From Achromobacter aegrifaciens (lineage in GTDB: Bacteria > Pseudomonadota > Gammaproteobacteria > Burkholderiales > Burkholderiaceae_B): 64,000 nucleotides of DNA. Position 1 is the stretch's first letter. Each line of letters begins with the position of its first letter. The DNA lies in contig NZ_CADIJY010000005.1 in the NCBI RefSeq assembly GCF_902859735.1, positions 124,001-188,000 of the forward strand, given 5' to 3'. The translations under genes were made by a program, and so were the position numbers. The notes under the pieces are model-generated. The model was not told the DNA's origin, ran no database searches, and worked only from the letters and a program-made list of their open reading frames with translations. Below are positions 57,018 through 64,000 of the stretch, piece after piece.

Positions 57018-57890
57018 ATGGATAAAGCCGCCATCGACAAACTGATCGAAGCCCAGTTTTCCGCCCTGCCGCCCAAGCTGCGGCAGGCGGCCCGCTATGC
57101 GATCGATCATCCCAAGGACATCGCCCTGGAGTCGATGCGCGCCGCGGCCGGCCATGCCGGCGTGCAGGCCGGCGTCATGCTACGCCTGGCGCGGCAGCTG
57201 GGTTTCGATACCTACGAAGCGTTCCGCCAGCCCTACCGCGACTGGTTGGCCGAAGGCGGGTCCAGCTTCGCGGGCCGCGCCACCGCGCTGCGCAAGCGTC
57301 CACAGCACGACGCAGACGCGGGGCTGGTCGCCGACATCCTCGACGCCGAAGTGCGCAACCTGGGCAGCAGCCTGGGTCCCGCCGCCCTGCCCGCGCTGAA
57401 GGCCGCGCATGGCCTGCTGGCGGGCGCGCGCCGCATCTATGTCATCGGTCTGCGCAGCCTGTATCCAGCCGCCTATCACTTCAGCTATGCCTGCGGCATG
57501 TTCCTGGACAAGGTGACCTTGCTCAGCGGCGTCGGCGGCACCTTGGCCGATGAGTTGCGCCGCATCGGACCGGATGACGCGCTGGTCGCCTTCAGCCAGG
57601 CGCCTTATGCGCAGGCGGCAGTCACGGCCGTGGAATTCGCGCGTGAGCGCGGCGCCGGCGTGGTGGCGGTCACGGACAGCGCAGTGTCGCCGATCGCCCC
57701 GGGCGCCAAGGCGCTGCTGCTGGTGGCCAACGACACGCCCTCGTTGTTCCCCTCGGTGGTGCCTGCGCTGTCCATCGCGCAGACGCTGGCCGCCATGCTG
57801 GTGGCGCACAGCGGCGAGGAGAGCCTGCGCGAAATCGGCAACAGCGAAGCCCAGCTGCAACGCTTCGGCGTATACGCCGAAAAGCGGTAA
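57018..57890 (+). CDS. MurR/RpiR-family transcriptional regulator
   Basis: A 290-aa regulator. The N-terminal HTH_6 domain (~1-80: FSALPPKLRQAARYAIDHPK and GVMLRLARQLGFDTYEAFRQ) is followed by a SIS sugar-phosphate-binding domain (~125-265: ARRIYVIGLRSLYPAAYHFS, LVAFSQAPYAQ, GVVAVTDSAVSPIAPGAKAL). RpiR regulators respond to phosphosugars or related metabolites. Immediately after the aminotransferase, it probably controls that gene and the divergent Bug-MlrC genes. Its end is 4 bp from the convergent 298-aa gene with no terminator visible. Confidence 0.9.
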   Translation: MDKAAIDKLIEAQFSALPPKLRQAARYAIDHPKDIALESMRAAAGHAGVQAGVMLRLARQLGFDTYEAFRQPYRDWLAEGGSSFAGRATALRKRPQHDADAGLVADILDAEVRNLGSSLGPAALPALKAAHGLLAGARRIYVIGLRSLYPAAYHFSYACGMFLDKVTLLSGVGGTLADELRRIGPDDALVAFSQAPYAQAAVTAVEFARERGAGVVAVTDSAVSPIAPGAKALLLVANDTPSLFPSVVPALSIAQTLAAMLVAHSGEESLREIGNSEAQLQRFGVYAEKR

Positions 57891-57894
57891 GGAC

Positions 57895-58791
57895 TCAGGC
57901 GATCGGCGCGGGCGGCTCCCCGCCTTGCTGCGCCTCTTTCATTTCCATCAGCAGGCTGTGCAGCATCTCGGTGGACAGCCCGTGCAGCACCAGCCGGTAG
58001 CCCGCGCGCAGGGTCGACATCGGCACCAGCGGATGGTTGTTGTTGACCAGGATCAGGTGCTGCGGCGCGCCCAGCAGCTTGGCCGCATAGATGCCGATGG
58101 TCTCGTCCAGCTGCAGCGAATTGGCCGCGCGCCAGAAGTCATTGTCGGTCAGCATCAGCTGATATAGCGGCGTGAAAAGCTCGATGGCGCTTTGCAGGTC
58201 CAGGAAATTCAGCTTGCCCTGCGGCATGTCTTCGAGCCGCAGATCGGGATCACGGATCATCGAAAAATCGACCCGCTGCGGCGCATGCATTTCCACGCCC
58301 GCATCGCGCAGCGCCTGGTTCAGGCGGATGACGAAGTTGAACAGGTTCAGGTCATGCTTGACGAAGAGTTCGTCCTTCAGGTCATCGATATCGCGCGGCT
58401 CCAGCGGCGTGGTCGTGACCGGCACCGGCGAGTTGGCGGCGATGAACGACAGAATCTGCGCGCCCAGGTGGAAGTGGCGCAGGATCAGCCAGTTGGCCTC
58501 CGGCGACACGAAGCGCTTCAAGCCCCACGCCAGGATGCGGTGCAGCAGCTTCGAATGCGACCAGCGGCGCGGCAGGAAGGTCTTGATGACCTGGATCAGG
58601 ATGATGAAGGCGCGCGCCAACGGCCGCAGGAACGGCAGCAGGTATTGGCGCGAAGCGCAGCTGGAATCCGTCAGCCAGGCCTTCTTCACCTTGTCCGGCA
58701 AGGGCGTGCTGCGGTCCAGGTAGAGCGCAAGCCAGGGGCTGGGATCGGCGGGATCGTGCGGCTTGGCGAGGAACTCGGGTTCTTTGCTCAT
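57895..58791 (-). CDS. Unknown 298-aa protein, last gene of the ketosynthase-diiron oxidase operon
   Basis: No family is recognised with confidence. The protein is largely helical, without signal peptide. A hydrophobic stretch (~55-75, FLRPLARAFIILIQVIKTFL) is amphipathic enough to be a membrane-surface helix. Conserved-looking polar blocks are SPEANWLILRHFHLGAQILS and LDLQSAIELFTPLYQLMLT; VNNNHPLVPMSTLRAGYRLV lies near the end. A TGATG coupling to the ketosynthase fusion fixes the start at 58791 (a GTG one codon upstream is less likely). Its tight linkage suggests a partner or tailoring enzyme in the same lipid pathway. Confidence 0.72.
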   Translation of the reverse strand: MSKEPEFLAKPHDPADPSPWLALYLDRSTPLPDKVKKAWLTDSSCASRQYLLPFLRPLARAFIILIQVIKTFLPRRWSHSKLLHRILAWGLKRFVSPEANWLILRHFHLGAQILSFIAANSPVPVTTTPLEPRDIDDLKDELFVKHDLNLFNFVIRLNQALRDAGVEMHAPQRVDFSMIRDPDLRLEDMPQGKLNFLDLQSAIELFTPLYQLMLTDNDFWRAANSLQLDETIGIYAAKLLGAPQHLILVNNNHPLVPMSTLRAGYRLVLHGLSTEMLHSLLMEMKEAQQGGEPPAPIA

Positions 58792-60713
58792 CACGCCTCG
58801 CCTTCCATCACGTGGTGGAACTGCATCAGGTAAAGCGCGGCCGTGCGGCGCGCCGTGTCGACGATGCGCTGCTCGGCGCGGCCGTCCTCATCGCAATCCA
58901 GCGCCAGTTCCACCGCCGACAGCCAGCGCGCCAGGTGATGCTCGTCGTTGTGGCCGTGATACTCCAGGAAGCGGAAGGCGTCCGGCGGCAGTTTCAGGCT
59001 GGCCTTGAGCAGCGGCAGCAGCGCCGGCACGATGCGCTGGCCCGTGCCTTCGATGATGTAGATGGCGCCCAGCAGGCCGATGGGGTCGCGCGTGGCGGCC
59101 AGGCCGTGCAGATAGGCGTTGAGCGCTTCGCCGCCGGGATTGCGGCGCAGGGCGTCAATGTCGGCGACCTCGCCGCCCGCGGTGCGATAGTCCTGGAACA
59201 GGATCTGGAAGTCGTTCTGCTCTTCGCCCGCATGCGTGTCGATCAACGCCGCAAGCGGCGCGTATTGCTCCGTCAGCGAGGCCGCGCCTGCGCGCATCCA
59301 CTTGCTGCCTTCGCGCACCTGCGGAATCCAGTTCTCCATCCAGTTCAGGTAGTCGGCCGTCTGGAATTGGCGGTTGCGCAGGCGCCGCACCACCGGCGTG
59401 CGCCACACGCGCGAGCGGTAGTCGTGCCAGATTGCGGCCAGTTCGGTCAGCAGCTGGCCCAGGCCTTGGGGCGCCATGTCCGGGTCATGCGGCGGCGCGA
59501 TGACGGCAGCGTCATCGCTGTTCGCGTCCTCGCGCGGCGCAGCTGCGGCCGGCGCGCCCGCGGCGACTTGCGGGGCGTGGACGGCCTCGGCCTCCAGCAG
59601 CATGTAGGCGGCCATGAAACGGCCTGATTCCGGGATGTAGCAGAAGATCTGCTCGCCCGGTTTCACTTCGCGCGTTTCCAGGAACTCCGCCAGCATGATC
59701 AGGATGGACGCCGCGCCGGTATTGCCGCGCCACGCCAGGTTGCTGAACCAGCGCTCGCGCGGGATCACCAGGCCGGCCTTCTCCATCAGGTCTTCCACCA
59801 CCGGAATGAACTTCTCCGATGAGTAGTGGCACAGGAAGTGGTCGACCTGATCCGGATCCACCCAGCCGTCGCGCACCAGCTTGGCGTATTCATGGATGCC
59901 GATGTCGAACAGGTGCGGCAGCAGGCGGATGTCCTGGCGCAGCGACAGCGCACCGTCGGCCTCGGCCTCGTTCCAGGACGGATAGTCCAGATGGCCGCGA
60001 GCGCGGTCGGCCGAAAGGCCCAGCTGCATGCACACCGGATAGTCGCCCGAGAACGAGCGCTGGTGCACCCACTTCAAGCGCAGGCGCACGCCCTGCGAAG
60101 CGCCCGGCAGGGGCCGGCCGCTATTGCCCAGCAGCACCGCTCCCGCGCCGTCGGACAGCATCCAGCGCAGGAAATGCGCGTCGAAGTCGGCGTCGTAGCC
60201 GCGCGCCGCAAAGCGCGAACGCTTGAACAGCCGCGACGGCAGCTCGCTGGCCACGGCCAGGGCGCTGGCATGGCCGCCCAGCTCCACGCCCTGCGCGGCC
60301 GTCTGGATGGCCGATACGCCCGCGGCGCAGATGCCGTGCACCGACAGGGTTTCCATCGGATGCGCGGCCAGCTCGCCCTGGATCATGTTGGAGAAGCCCG
60401 GCATCAGCGCGTCCCCGCCCGACGAGCCGCTGGCCAGCAGCGACACGGCGGACAGGTCGCTGTCGTTGCGCCGCAGGCAATCGCGAATGGCATTGGCCGC
60501 CAGTTGCGCGTTGCTGAACACCGTGGCGCCTTCCTGGTCGATCGCGTAGTAGCGCTGCTTGATGCCGTTCTCGGCCAGGATGCGGCTTTTGATGCGGCTG
60601 GACATGCGGTTCAGCGGCGCGATGTAGCTGTCCATGGCATCGTTGGACACGGGTTCGCCCGGCATGAAATAGCCGGCGCTTTCCAGATAGACACGATGAA
60701 ACGCGATGGGCAT
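58791..60713 (-). CDS. Fusion of a DarB/KASIII-type beta-ketosynthase with a heme-oxygenase-like diiron oxidase domain
   Basis: A 640-aa two-domain protein. Residues ~1-375 are a KASIII/DarB-like ketosynthase with a full triad: Cys129 (SVHGICAAGVSAIQ), His296 (DHFLCHYSSEKFIP) and Asn331 (AWRGNTGAASILIM). An Ala/Pro-rich linker (~380-412) joins it to residues ~415-640, which look like a helical heme-oxygenase-like domain. Candidate metal ligands are His494/Glu497/Glu498, Glu555 (YIIEGTGQ) and a H-x3-D-x2-H set at His586, Asp590 and His593. Enzymes of this fold cleave or desaturate amino or fatty acids with O2. The fusion suggests condensation followed by oxidation on one chain. No ACP gene is in the operon. 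Confidence 0.85.
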   Translation of the reverse strand: MPIAFHRVYLESAGYFMPGEPVSNDAMDSYIAPLNRMSSRIKSRILAENGIKQRYYAIDQEGATVFSNAQLAANAIRDCLRRNDSDLSAVSLLASGSSGGDALMPGFSNMIQGELAAHPMETLSVHGICAAGVSAIQTAAQGVELGGHASALAVASELPSRLFKRSRFAARGYDADFDAHFLRWMLSDGAGAVLLGNSGRPLPGASQGVRLRLKWVHQRSFSGDYPVCMQLGLSADRARGHLDYPSWNEAEADGALSLRQDIRLLPHLFDIGIHEYAKLVRDGWVDPDQVDHFLCHYSSEKFIPVVEDLMEKAGLVIPRERWFSNLAWRGNTGAASILIMLAEFLETREVKPGEQIFCYIPESGRFMAAYMLLEAEAVHAPQVAAGAPAAAAPREDANSDDAAVIAPPHDPDMAPQGLGQLLTELAAIWHDYRSRVWRTPVVRRLRNRQFQTADYLNWMENWIPQVREGSKWMRAGAASLTEQYAPLAALIDTHAGEEQNDFQILFQDYRTAGGEVADIDALRRNPGGEALNAYLHGLAATRDPIGLLGAIYIIEGTGQRIVPALLPLLKASLKLPPDAFRFLEYHGHNDEHHLARWLSAVELALDCDEDGRAEQRIVDTARRTAALYLMQFHHVMEGEA

Positions 60714-60746
60714 GAGAGGCCTCTGGTGGATATAGGGTGTGTGGCG

Positions 60747-61679
60747 CTAGCGGATGTGCTCGGGCGCCATGCATGAACGGCTGCGAAAGCGCGGCAGGAA
60801 GGCGCCCAGCACGAACACGCGGAACATGTAGGGCGTGAGGCCGGGCTCGTTCAACGCCGGATTCACGCGGCTGCGGTATTGCTCGCGATGCAGGCGCTCC
60901 AGTTCGGACCAGTGCGCCCGCGGGTGCTCGTGGTGCGCGGTATGCAGGCCGATGTTGAAGAGCAGCGGATTGACCAGCCCTTCGAAATTGCGCGCATAGT
61001 TCAGGCCCGCGACGGCCCGGGGGCCGCCGTCGGCATGGGCATGCTGCAGATAGTTGGTGGCCAGCAGCCAGTGCAGGCCGTGCAGCTGCGGCACGATGAC
61101 GAACACCAGCGCCTTCATGGGATTCACGGCCAGCAGTCCGCCCCACAGGCCCAGCCACACGCCGTACTGCGCCATGCAATAGCGCCAGGCGCCCGGCCAG
61201 TGGCGGCGCAGGCGGCCCAGCCAGGCGAAGAACAGCGGGTACAGCACCCAGCCGGCCTGCAAGGGATGGATCAGGTAGCCCCACAGATGGTTGGTGTCGC
61301 CGCCGAAGCGGTAGGTGCGCGCCACGTCGCGCGCGCCGTGCTTGTAGCGGTGGTGATTGGCCACGTGCGCCGGGTAGAACACGAAGGTCGGATGGCCCTG
61401 CAGCAGCGTGATCCAGAAATCGGTGGCGCGGTTGGTCCAGCGTCCCCGCCACATGCGGATATGCGTGTGGTTGTGATGGATGACGCCCACGCCCAGGGTC
61501 AGGAACAGCATCAGGCCGTACAGCGGCCACCAGAACCCGTGCACCCATTGCCAGGCCGCCAGCGCGGGCAATGCGCCCAGATAGGCCAGGCTTTGCCAGT
61601 CGCGCCGGTTGCGCAGCGACGGCAGCCGGCGCTGCCGCTTAAGCGCGCCCGCCAAGCGATTCTCGTTGCCGGAAAGCAT
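60747..61679 (-). CDS. Membrane fatty-acid desaturase family enzyme
   Basis: A 310-aa inner-membrane diiron enzyme with about four to six helices and the three His boxes of the desaturase superfamily: HHNHTH (68-73), HVANHH (105-110) and HTAHH (246-250), plus a further His in YLQHAHADG. Such enzymes introduce double bonds, hydroxyls or other oxidations into acyl chains or head groups, using an electron donor not encoded here. It overlaps the sterol-desaturase-type gene by 41 bp and is 33 bp upstream of the ketosynthase fusion, so it belongs to the same transcript. Confidence 0.88.
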   Translation of the reverse strand: MLSGNENRLAGALKRQRRLPSLRNRRDWQSLAYLGALPALAAWQWVHGFWWPLYGLMLFLTLGVGVIHHNHTHIRMWRGRWTNRATDFWITLLQGHPTFVFYPAHVANHHRYKHGARDVARTYRFGGDTNHLWGYLIHPLQAGWVLYPLFFAWLGRLRRHWPGAWRYCMAQYGVWLGLWGGLLAVNPMKALVFVIVPQLHGLHWLLATNYLQHAHADGGPRAVAGLNYARNFEGLVNPLLFNIGLHTAHHEHPRAHWSELERLHREQYRSRVNPALNEPGLTPYMFRVFVLGAFLPRFRSRSCMAPEHIR

Positions 61680-62415
61680 TCAGCTGGGACTGCGCCGCCT
61701 CGGCCTTCAGGCGGGTGCGGAACAGGCGGTCCATGAAGGTGAACTGGAAGCCGTAATTGCCGTTGTAGCAGGCGTGGTGCAGATGATGGCGGCGGCTGGC
61801 GGCGAACCAATGCGCGTAGGACACATTGGGGAAGAAGTCGTAGTTGGCGTGGCCGATGCAGTTGAAGAACAGGCTGAACAGCGGCACCGACGCCAGCGAC
61901 CAGAAGCTGAAGTCATGCAGCACCATGGGCAGCATGATCACGTTGCCCAGCATCAGCGCCTCGATGGGATGAAAGCTATAGGTCGAGAACGGCGTGGTCA
62001 CGACCGAACGGTGATGCGGCAAGTGGAAGCGGCGCAGCAGCTTGGTGTGCAGCAGGCGGTGGTTGATCCAGAAGTGCACGTCGTTCCAGGCCACCAGCAC
62101 CAGGATCTCGAGCGTGATCTTTTGCCAGCTGGCGTCTGGGTCCAGGTGCGCCCAGCCCAGCTGCAACAGGCCCCAAGGGAAAATCATGCCCGTGCCGAAC
62201 AGCAGGATGGACAGGCCGGATTGCGCGAACTCGCGCCGCAGCTGGCCCGGCGCCAACGGACGCGGGTCCAGCGGGCGGCCGATGCCCAGAGCCGGCAGGA
62301 TGTAGTGCGTCAGCAGCCAGGTGGCCGCGCCGAAGACCAGATAGATGCCGCCGAAGAAAAGCAGGCCCGCCAGCATGACTTGCCAGGCGGACAAGGCTAC
62401 AAAAGCTTGGGCCAT
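61639..62415 (-). CDS. Sterol desaturase / fatty acid hydroxylase superfamily enzyme
   Basis: A 258-aa membrane protein with four or five helices and the superfamily His clusters: HRLLH (119-123), HLPHH (131-135), and HHLHH (210-214), with extra His at 149, 189 and 202. Members hydroxylate or desaturate lipids with a diiron centre. It is the first gene of the four-gene operon. The 123 bp upstream include AT-rich sequence (ATTTATTACAAAATG on the plus strand), but no convincing -35/-10 pair was found. The long 41-bp overlap with the desaturase gene suggests coupled translation. Confidence 0.88.
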   Translation of the reverse strand: MAQAFVALSAWQVMLAGLLFFGGIYLVFGAATWLLTHYILPALGIGRPLDPRPLAPGQLRREFAQSGLSILLFGTGMIFPWGLLQLGWAHLDPDASWQKITLEILVLVAWNDVHFWINHRLLHTKLLRRFHLPHHRSVVTTPFSTYSFHPIEALMLGNVIMLPMVLHDFSFWSLASVPLFSLFFNCIGHANYDFFPNVSYAHWFAASRRHHLHHACYNGNYGFQFTFMDRLFRTRLKAEAAQSQLNAFRQRESLGGRA

Positions 62416-62538
62416 GAACGTTCTGTTTCACCCGAAGAATGGGCGCATGATAAGCAATCCGTCAGCTTCCCGGTAGGACATTTATTACAAAATGAATCCG
62501 AAGGCCACAAAGCTGGCGGACTGCTCACCAAGTTCGGG

Positions 62539-63435
62539 CTACTGGCAGGGATATTGCCGGTTCAGCCCCGCCACGGCGGCGTCCATGCGCGCGGCCAAGC
62601 CCGCGCTGGCGGACGGCATGGGCATGCGCAGCTCCTCGCTCAGCAGGCCCTGCCGTCCCAGCTGCGCCTTCAGGGGGCCGGGATTGGGCTCGGCGAACGT
62701 CAGCTGGATGATGGGGACCAGCGCGTGGAACAGCTTCCTGGCCAAGTCCAGCTGCTGCGCCTTCACCGCCTGATGCATGGCCACGAACAGATCGGGGCGG
62801 ATATGCGCGGCGGCCGCGATCATGCCCGAGCCCCCCAGGCTCATCACGGACAGCGCCTGCAGGTCCTCGCCTGCCAGCACGTGCATGTTGCCGTCGGCGA
62901 TCAGCGCGATGGTCTTTTCCAGCGAACCGCCGCAGTCCTTGATCGCCGCGATGTTCGGGTGCGCGGCCAGCGCCAGCAGCGTCGCCGTGTCCAGCGTCGT
63001 ACCTGTGCGGTAGGGAATGTCGTAAAGCACCAGGGGGAAGCGCGAGGCATCGGCCAGGCAGCGGAAATAGGCGGCAGCGCCTTCCTGGCCGGGCCGCACG
63101 TAATACGGCGCGGGCGCCAGGATGCCGGCCAGCGGACGCGTGCCGAAGGCGGCCAGGCGCTGCATCACGTGTCCGTGGTGGTTGCCCGCCAGGCCCATGA
63201 TGACGGGCAGCCGGCCCGCTTCGGTCAGCACGGCGTCCAGCACCGCCAGTTGCTCGGCGTCATCCAGCGCCGCGGCCTCGCCGGTGCTGCCGCACACGAC
63301 CAGCCCGTCCACGCCCGCGGCGGCATAGTGGCGCACCAGCCGGCGCAAGGCCCCGCCATCCACGGCGCCGCCGGCAAACGGCGTGACCAGCGGCACCCAG
63401 ACGCCCTGGATCGGAGATTGATGATGAGATTGCAT
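62539..63435 (-). CDS. Dihydrodipicolinate synthase family aldolase (DapA-like)
   Basis: A 298-aa class I aldolase. The Schiff-base lysine is Lys166 (IAAIKDCGGS), with Tyr138 and Arg143 (LYDIPYRTG), the second Tyr pair at 111-112 and the phosphate/pyruvate loop GSTGEAAAL (Ser50-Thr51 where DapA usually has Thr-Thr). The residues fit true dihydrodipicolinate synthase, which condenses pyruvate with aspartate semialdehyde for lysine and cell wall. Many paralogs act on other 2-keto sugars, and no lysine gene is adjacent. It is upstream of the desaturase operon on the same strand, with 123 bp between. Confidence 0.85.
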   Translation of the reverse strand: MQSHHQSPIQGVWVPLVTPFAGGAVDGGALRRLVRHYAAAGVDGLVVCGSTGEAAALDDAEQLAVLDAVLTEAGRLPVIMGLAGNHHGHVMQRLAAFGTRPLAGILAPAPYYVRPGQEGAAAYFRCLADASRFPLVLYDIPYRTGTTLDTATLLALAAHPNIAAIKDCGGSLEKTIALIADGNMHVLAGEDLQALSVMSLGGSGMIAAAAHIRPDLFVAMHQAVKAQQLDLARKLFHALVPIIQLTFAEPNPGPLKAQLGRQGLLSEELRMPMPSASAGLAARMDAAVAGLNRQYPCQ

Positions 63436-63753
63436 GAGAACACTCCTTCGGTGTAAGCGGACCGTGGTTGGGGACCGTACAGAAGTGCTCGGGATACTAG
63501 AGGATGCGCGGACGGCGCCAAGCGCCGCCAGGAGGCCGCCGTTCCGTCGCCCATCTGACGGAACAGCATGCTCCGGTCAGATGAGCGGCTGTTTTTTGGA
63601 TTTCAGGCCGGCGCAAACCAGCACCACGCCCTGGGCGCGGAACGGGAAAGCGGATTGGTTGGCCTGATGAATCATGTATGGATTGAATGCAGTGGTCTGC
63701 AAGCGCAGATGCGGGAATCTACCGGGAGCCCGCAACGCTGTCAACGCCGCGCC
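63436..63753. other. 318-bp intergenic region
   Basis: Between the dapA-like start and the end of the msrC-like gene. No ORF with recognisable features, no strong hairpin with a T run, and no clear promoter. A run of six T occurs at 63591-63597 on the plus strand. Confidence 0.5.
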
Positions 63754-64000
63754 TCAGCCCAGGCTGGCCAGGAACACCGCGCACAGGGCTTCCATGCCCT
63801 GGCGGTCGTCCTCGTCAAAGCGGTCGGGCACGGGGCTGTCCACGTCCCACACGCCGATCAACTGGCCCTGGTGCACCAGCGGCACCACGATCTCGGAACG
63901 CGAGGCCGCATCGCAGGCGATGTGGCCGGGAAAGGCATGCACGTCGGGCACCAGTTGGGTCTGGCGCTGGCTGGCGGCCGCGCCGCACACGCCGCGGTTC
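63754..64000 (-). CDS. msrC: Free methionine-(R)-sulfoxide reductase-like GAF protein, 5' end outside the window
   Basis: The last ~81 residues of a protein that continues beyond 64000. The visible part has GVCGAAA, then VPDVHAFPGHIACDAASRSE, IVVPLVHQGQLIGVWDVDSP and a helical end, matching the C-terminal two thirds of the fRMsr (MsrC) GAF domain, including two of its redox cysteines. The enzyme reduces free methionine R-sulfoxide with thioredoxin. The N-terminal third and start are not seen. Confidence 0.85.
   Translation of the reverse strand, partial: NRGVCGAAASQRQTQLVPDVHAFPGHIACDAASRSEIVVPLVHQGQLIGVWDVDSPVPDRFDEDDRQGMEALCAVFLASLG

Noticed and set aside
62416-62538. Promoter for the desaturase/ketosynthase operon in the 123-bp gap
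   Set aside because: AT-rich sequence is present but no -35/-10 pair with acceptable spacing was found on the minus strand; the operon may be read from further upstream or by another sigma factor.

Overview
The window looks like chromosomal DNA of a high-GC betaproteobacterium of the family Alcaligenaceae, most likely Achromobacter or Bordetella. This is judged from gene content and order, not from a database match: birA-coaX, waaC-waaA, a wlbA-wlbB-wlbC trio of the Bordetella type, fmdB-DUF502-aspS, a Bug-family receptor, and uniformly GC-rich codon use outside the O-antigen locus. No rRNA, tRNA, CRISPR array, insertion sequence or prophage was recognised.

Layout. (1) 0.2-8.1 kb, housekeeping: a GlxA-type regulator, an HD-domain protein, an alpha/beta hydrolase, a four-gene MCE (Mla-like) lipid ABC transporter, birA, coaX and a very short membrane protein. 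(2) 8.1-10.5 kb, LPS inner core: waaC-waaA. (3) 10.7-32.5 kb, an O-antigen locus: wzz-like and wzy-like genes, a convergent pair made of a PIG-L deacetylase and an LpxD-like acyltransferase, then a long plus-strand series. That series holds wlbABC (UDP-GlcNAc3NAcA pathway), wzx, a glycosyltransferase, a WbpG/HisH/HisF amidotransferase set, a wbjB-C-D-E-F module (UDP-L-FucNAc and its transfer), a WbpL-type initiating transferase, a PglD-like acyltransferase and WbpM. Together these could build a repeat of FucNAc/QuiNAc, L-FucNAc and an amidinated diamino-uronic acid. (4) 32.8-42.9 kb, a tightly overlapping minus-strand operon of eleven genes. It appears to make a dTDP-4-amino-4,6-dideoxyhexose (rfbB, rfbA, a WecE-like aminotransferase), to build an acyl chain on its own carrier protein (ACP, KASIII, an unknown 207-aa protein) and to attach it with an LpxD-like acyltransferase. 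It would then move the sugar across the membrane with a GtrA/GtrB/GT-C trio. I read it as a self-contained system for decorating LPS or O-antigen with an acylated amino sugar.

(5) 43.3-57.9 kb is mostly ordinary: a CoxG-like protein, a DHA2 MFS pump, an EamA permease, a ybhP-clsB pair, fmdB-DUF502-aspS, a putative Na+/H+ antiporter, and a divergent catabolic-looking group (MlrC-like peptidase and Bug receptor against a class-III aminotransferase and an RpiR regulator). (6) 57.9-62.4 kb is a second unusual unit: a compact minus-strand operon of a sterol-desaturase-type enzyme, a fatty-acid desaturase, a fusion of a DarB/KASIII-type ketosynthase with a heme-oxygenase-like diiron domain, and an unknown 298-aa protein. 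It looks like an uncharacterised lipid or small-molecule pathway. (7) The window ends with a dapA-like gene and the 3' part of an msrC-like gene that runs off the right edge.

The two best candidates for undescribed biology are the acyl-amino-sugar operon (32.8-42.9 kb) and the ketosynthase-diiron oxidase operon (57.9-62.4 kb). Family names come from recognised motifs and gene order; substrates and products are inferences.
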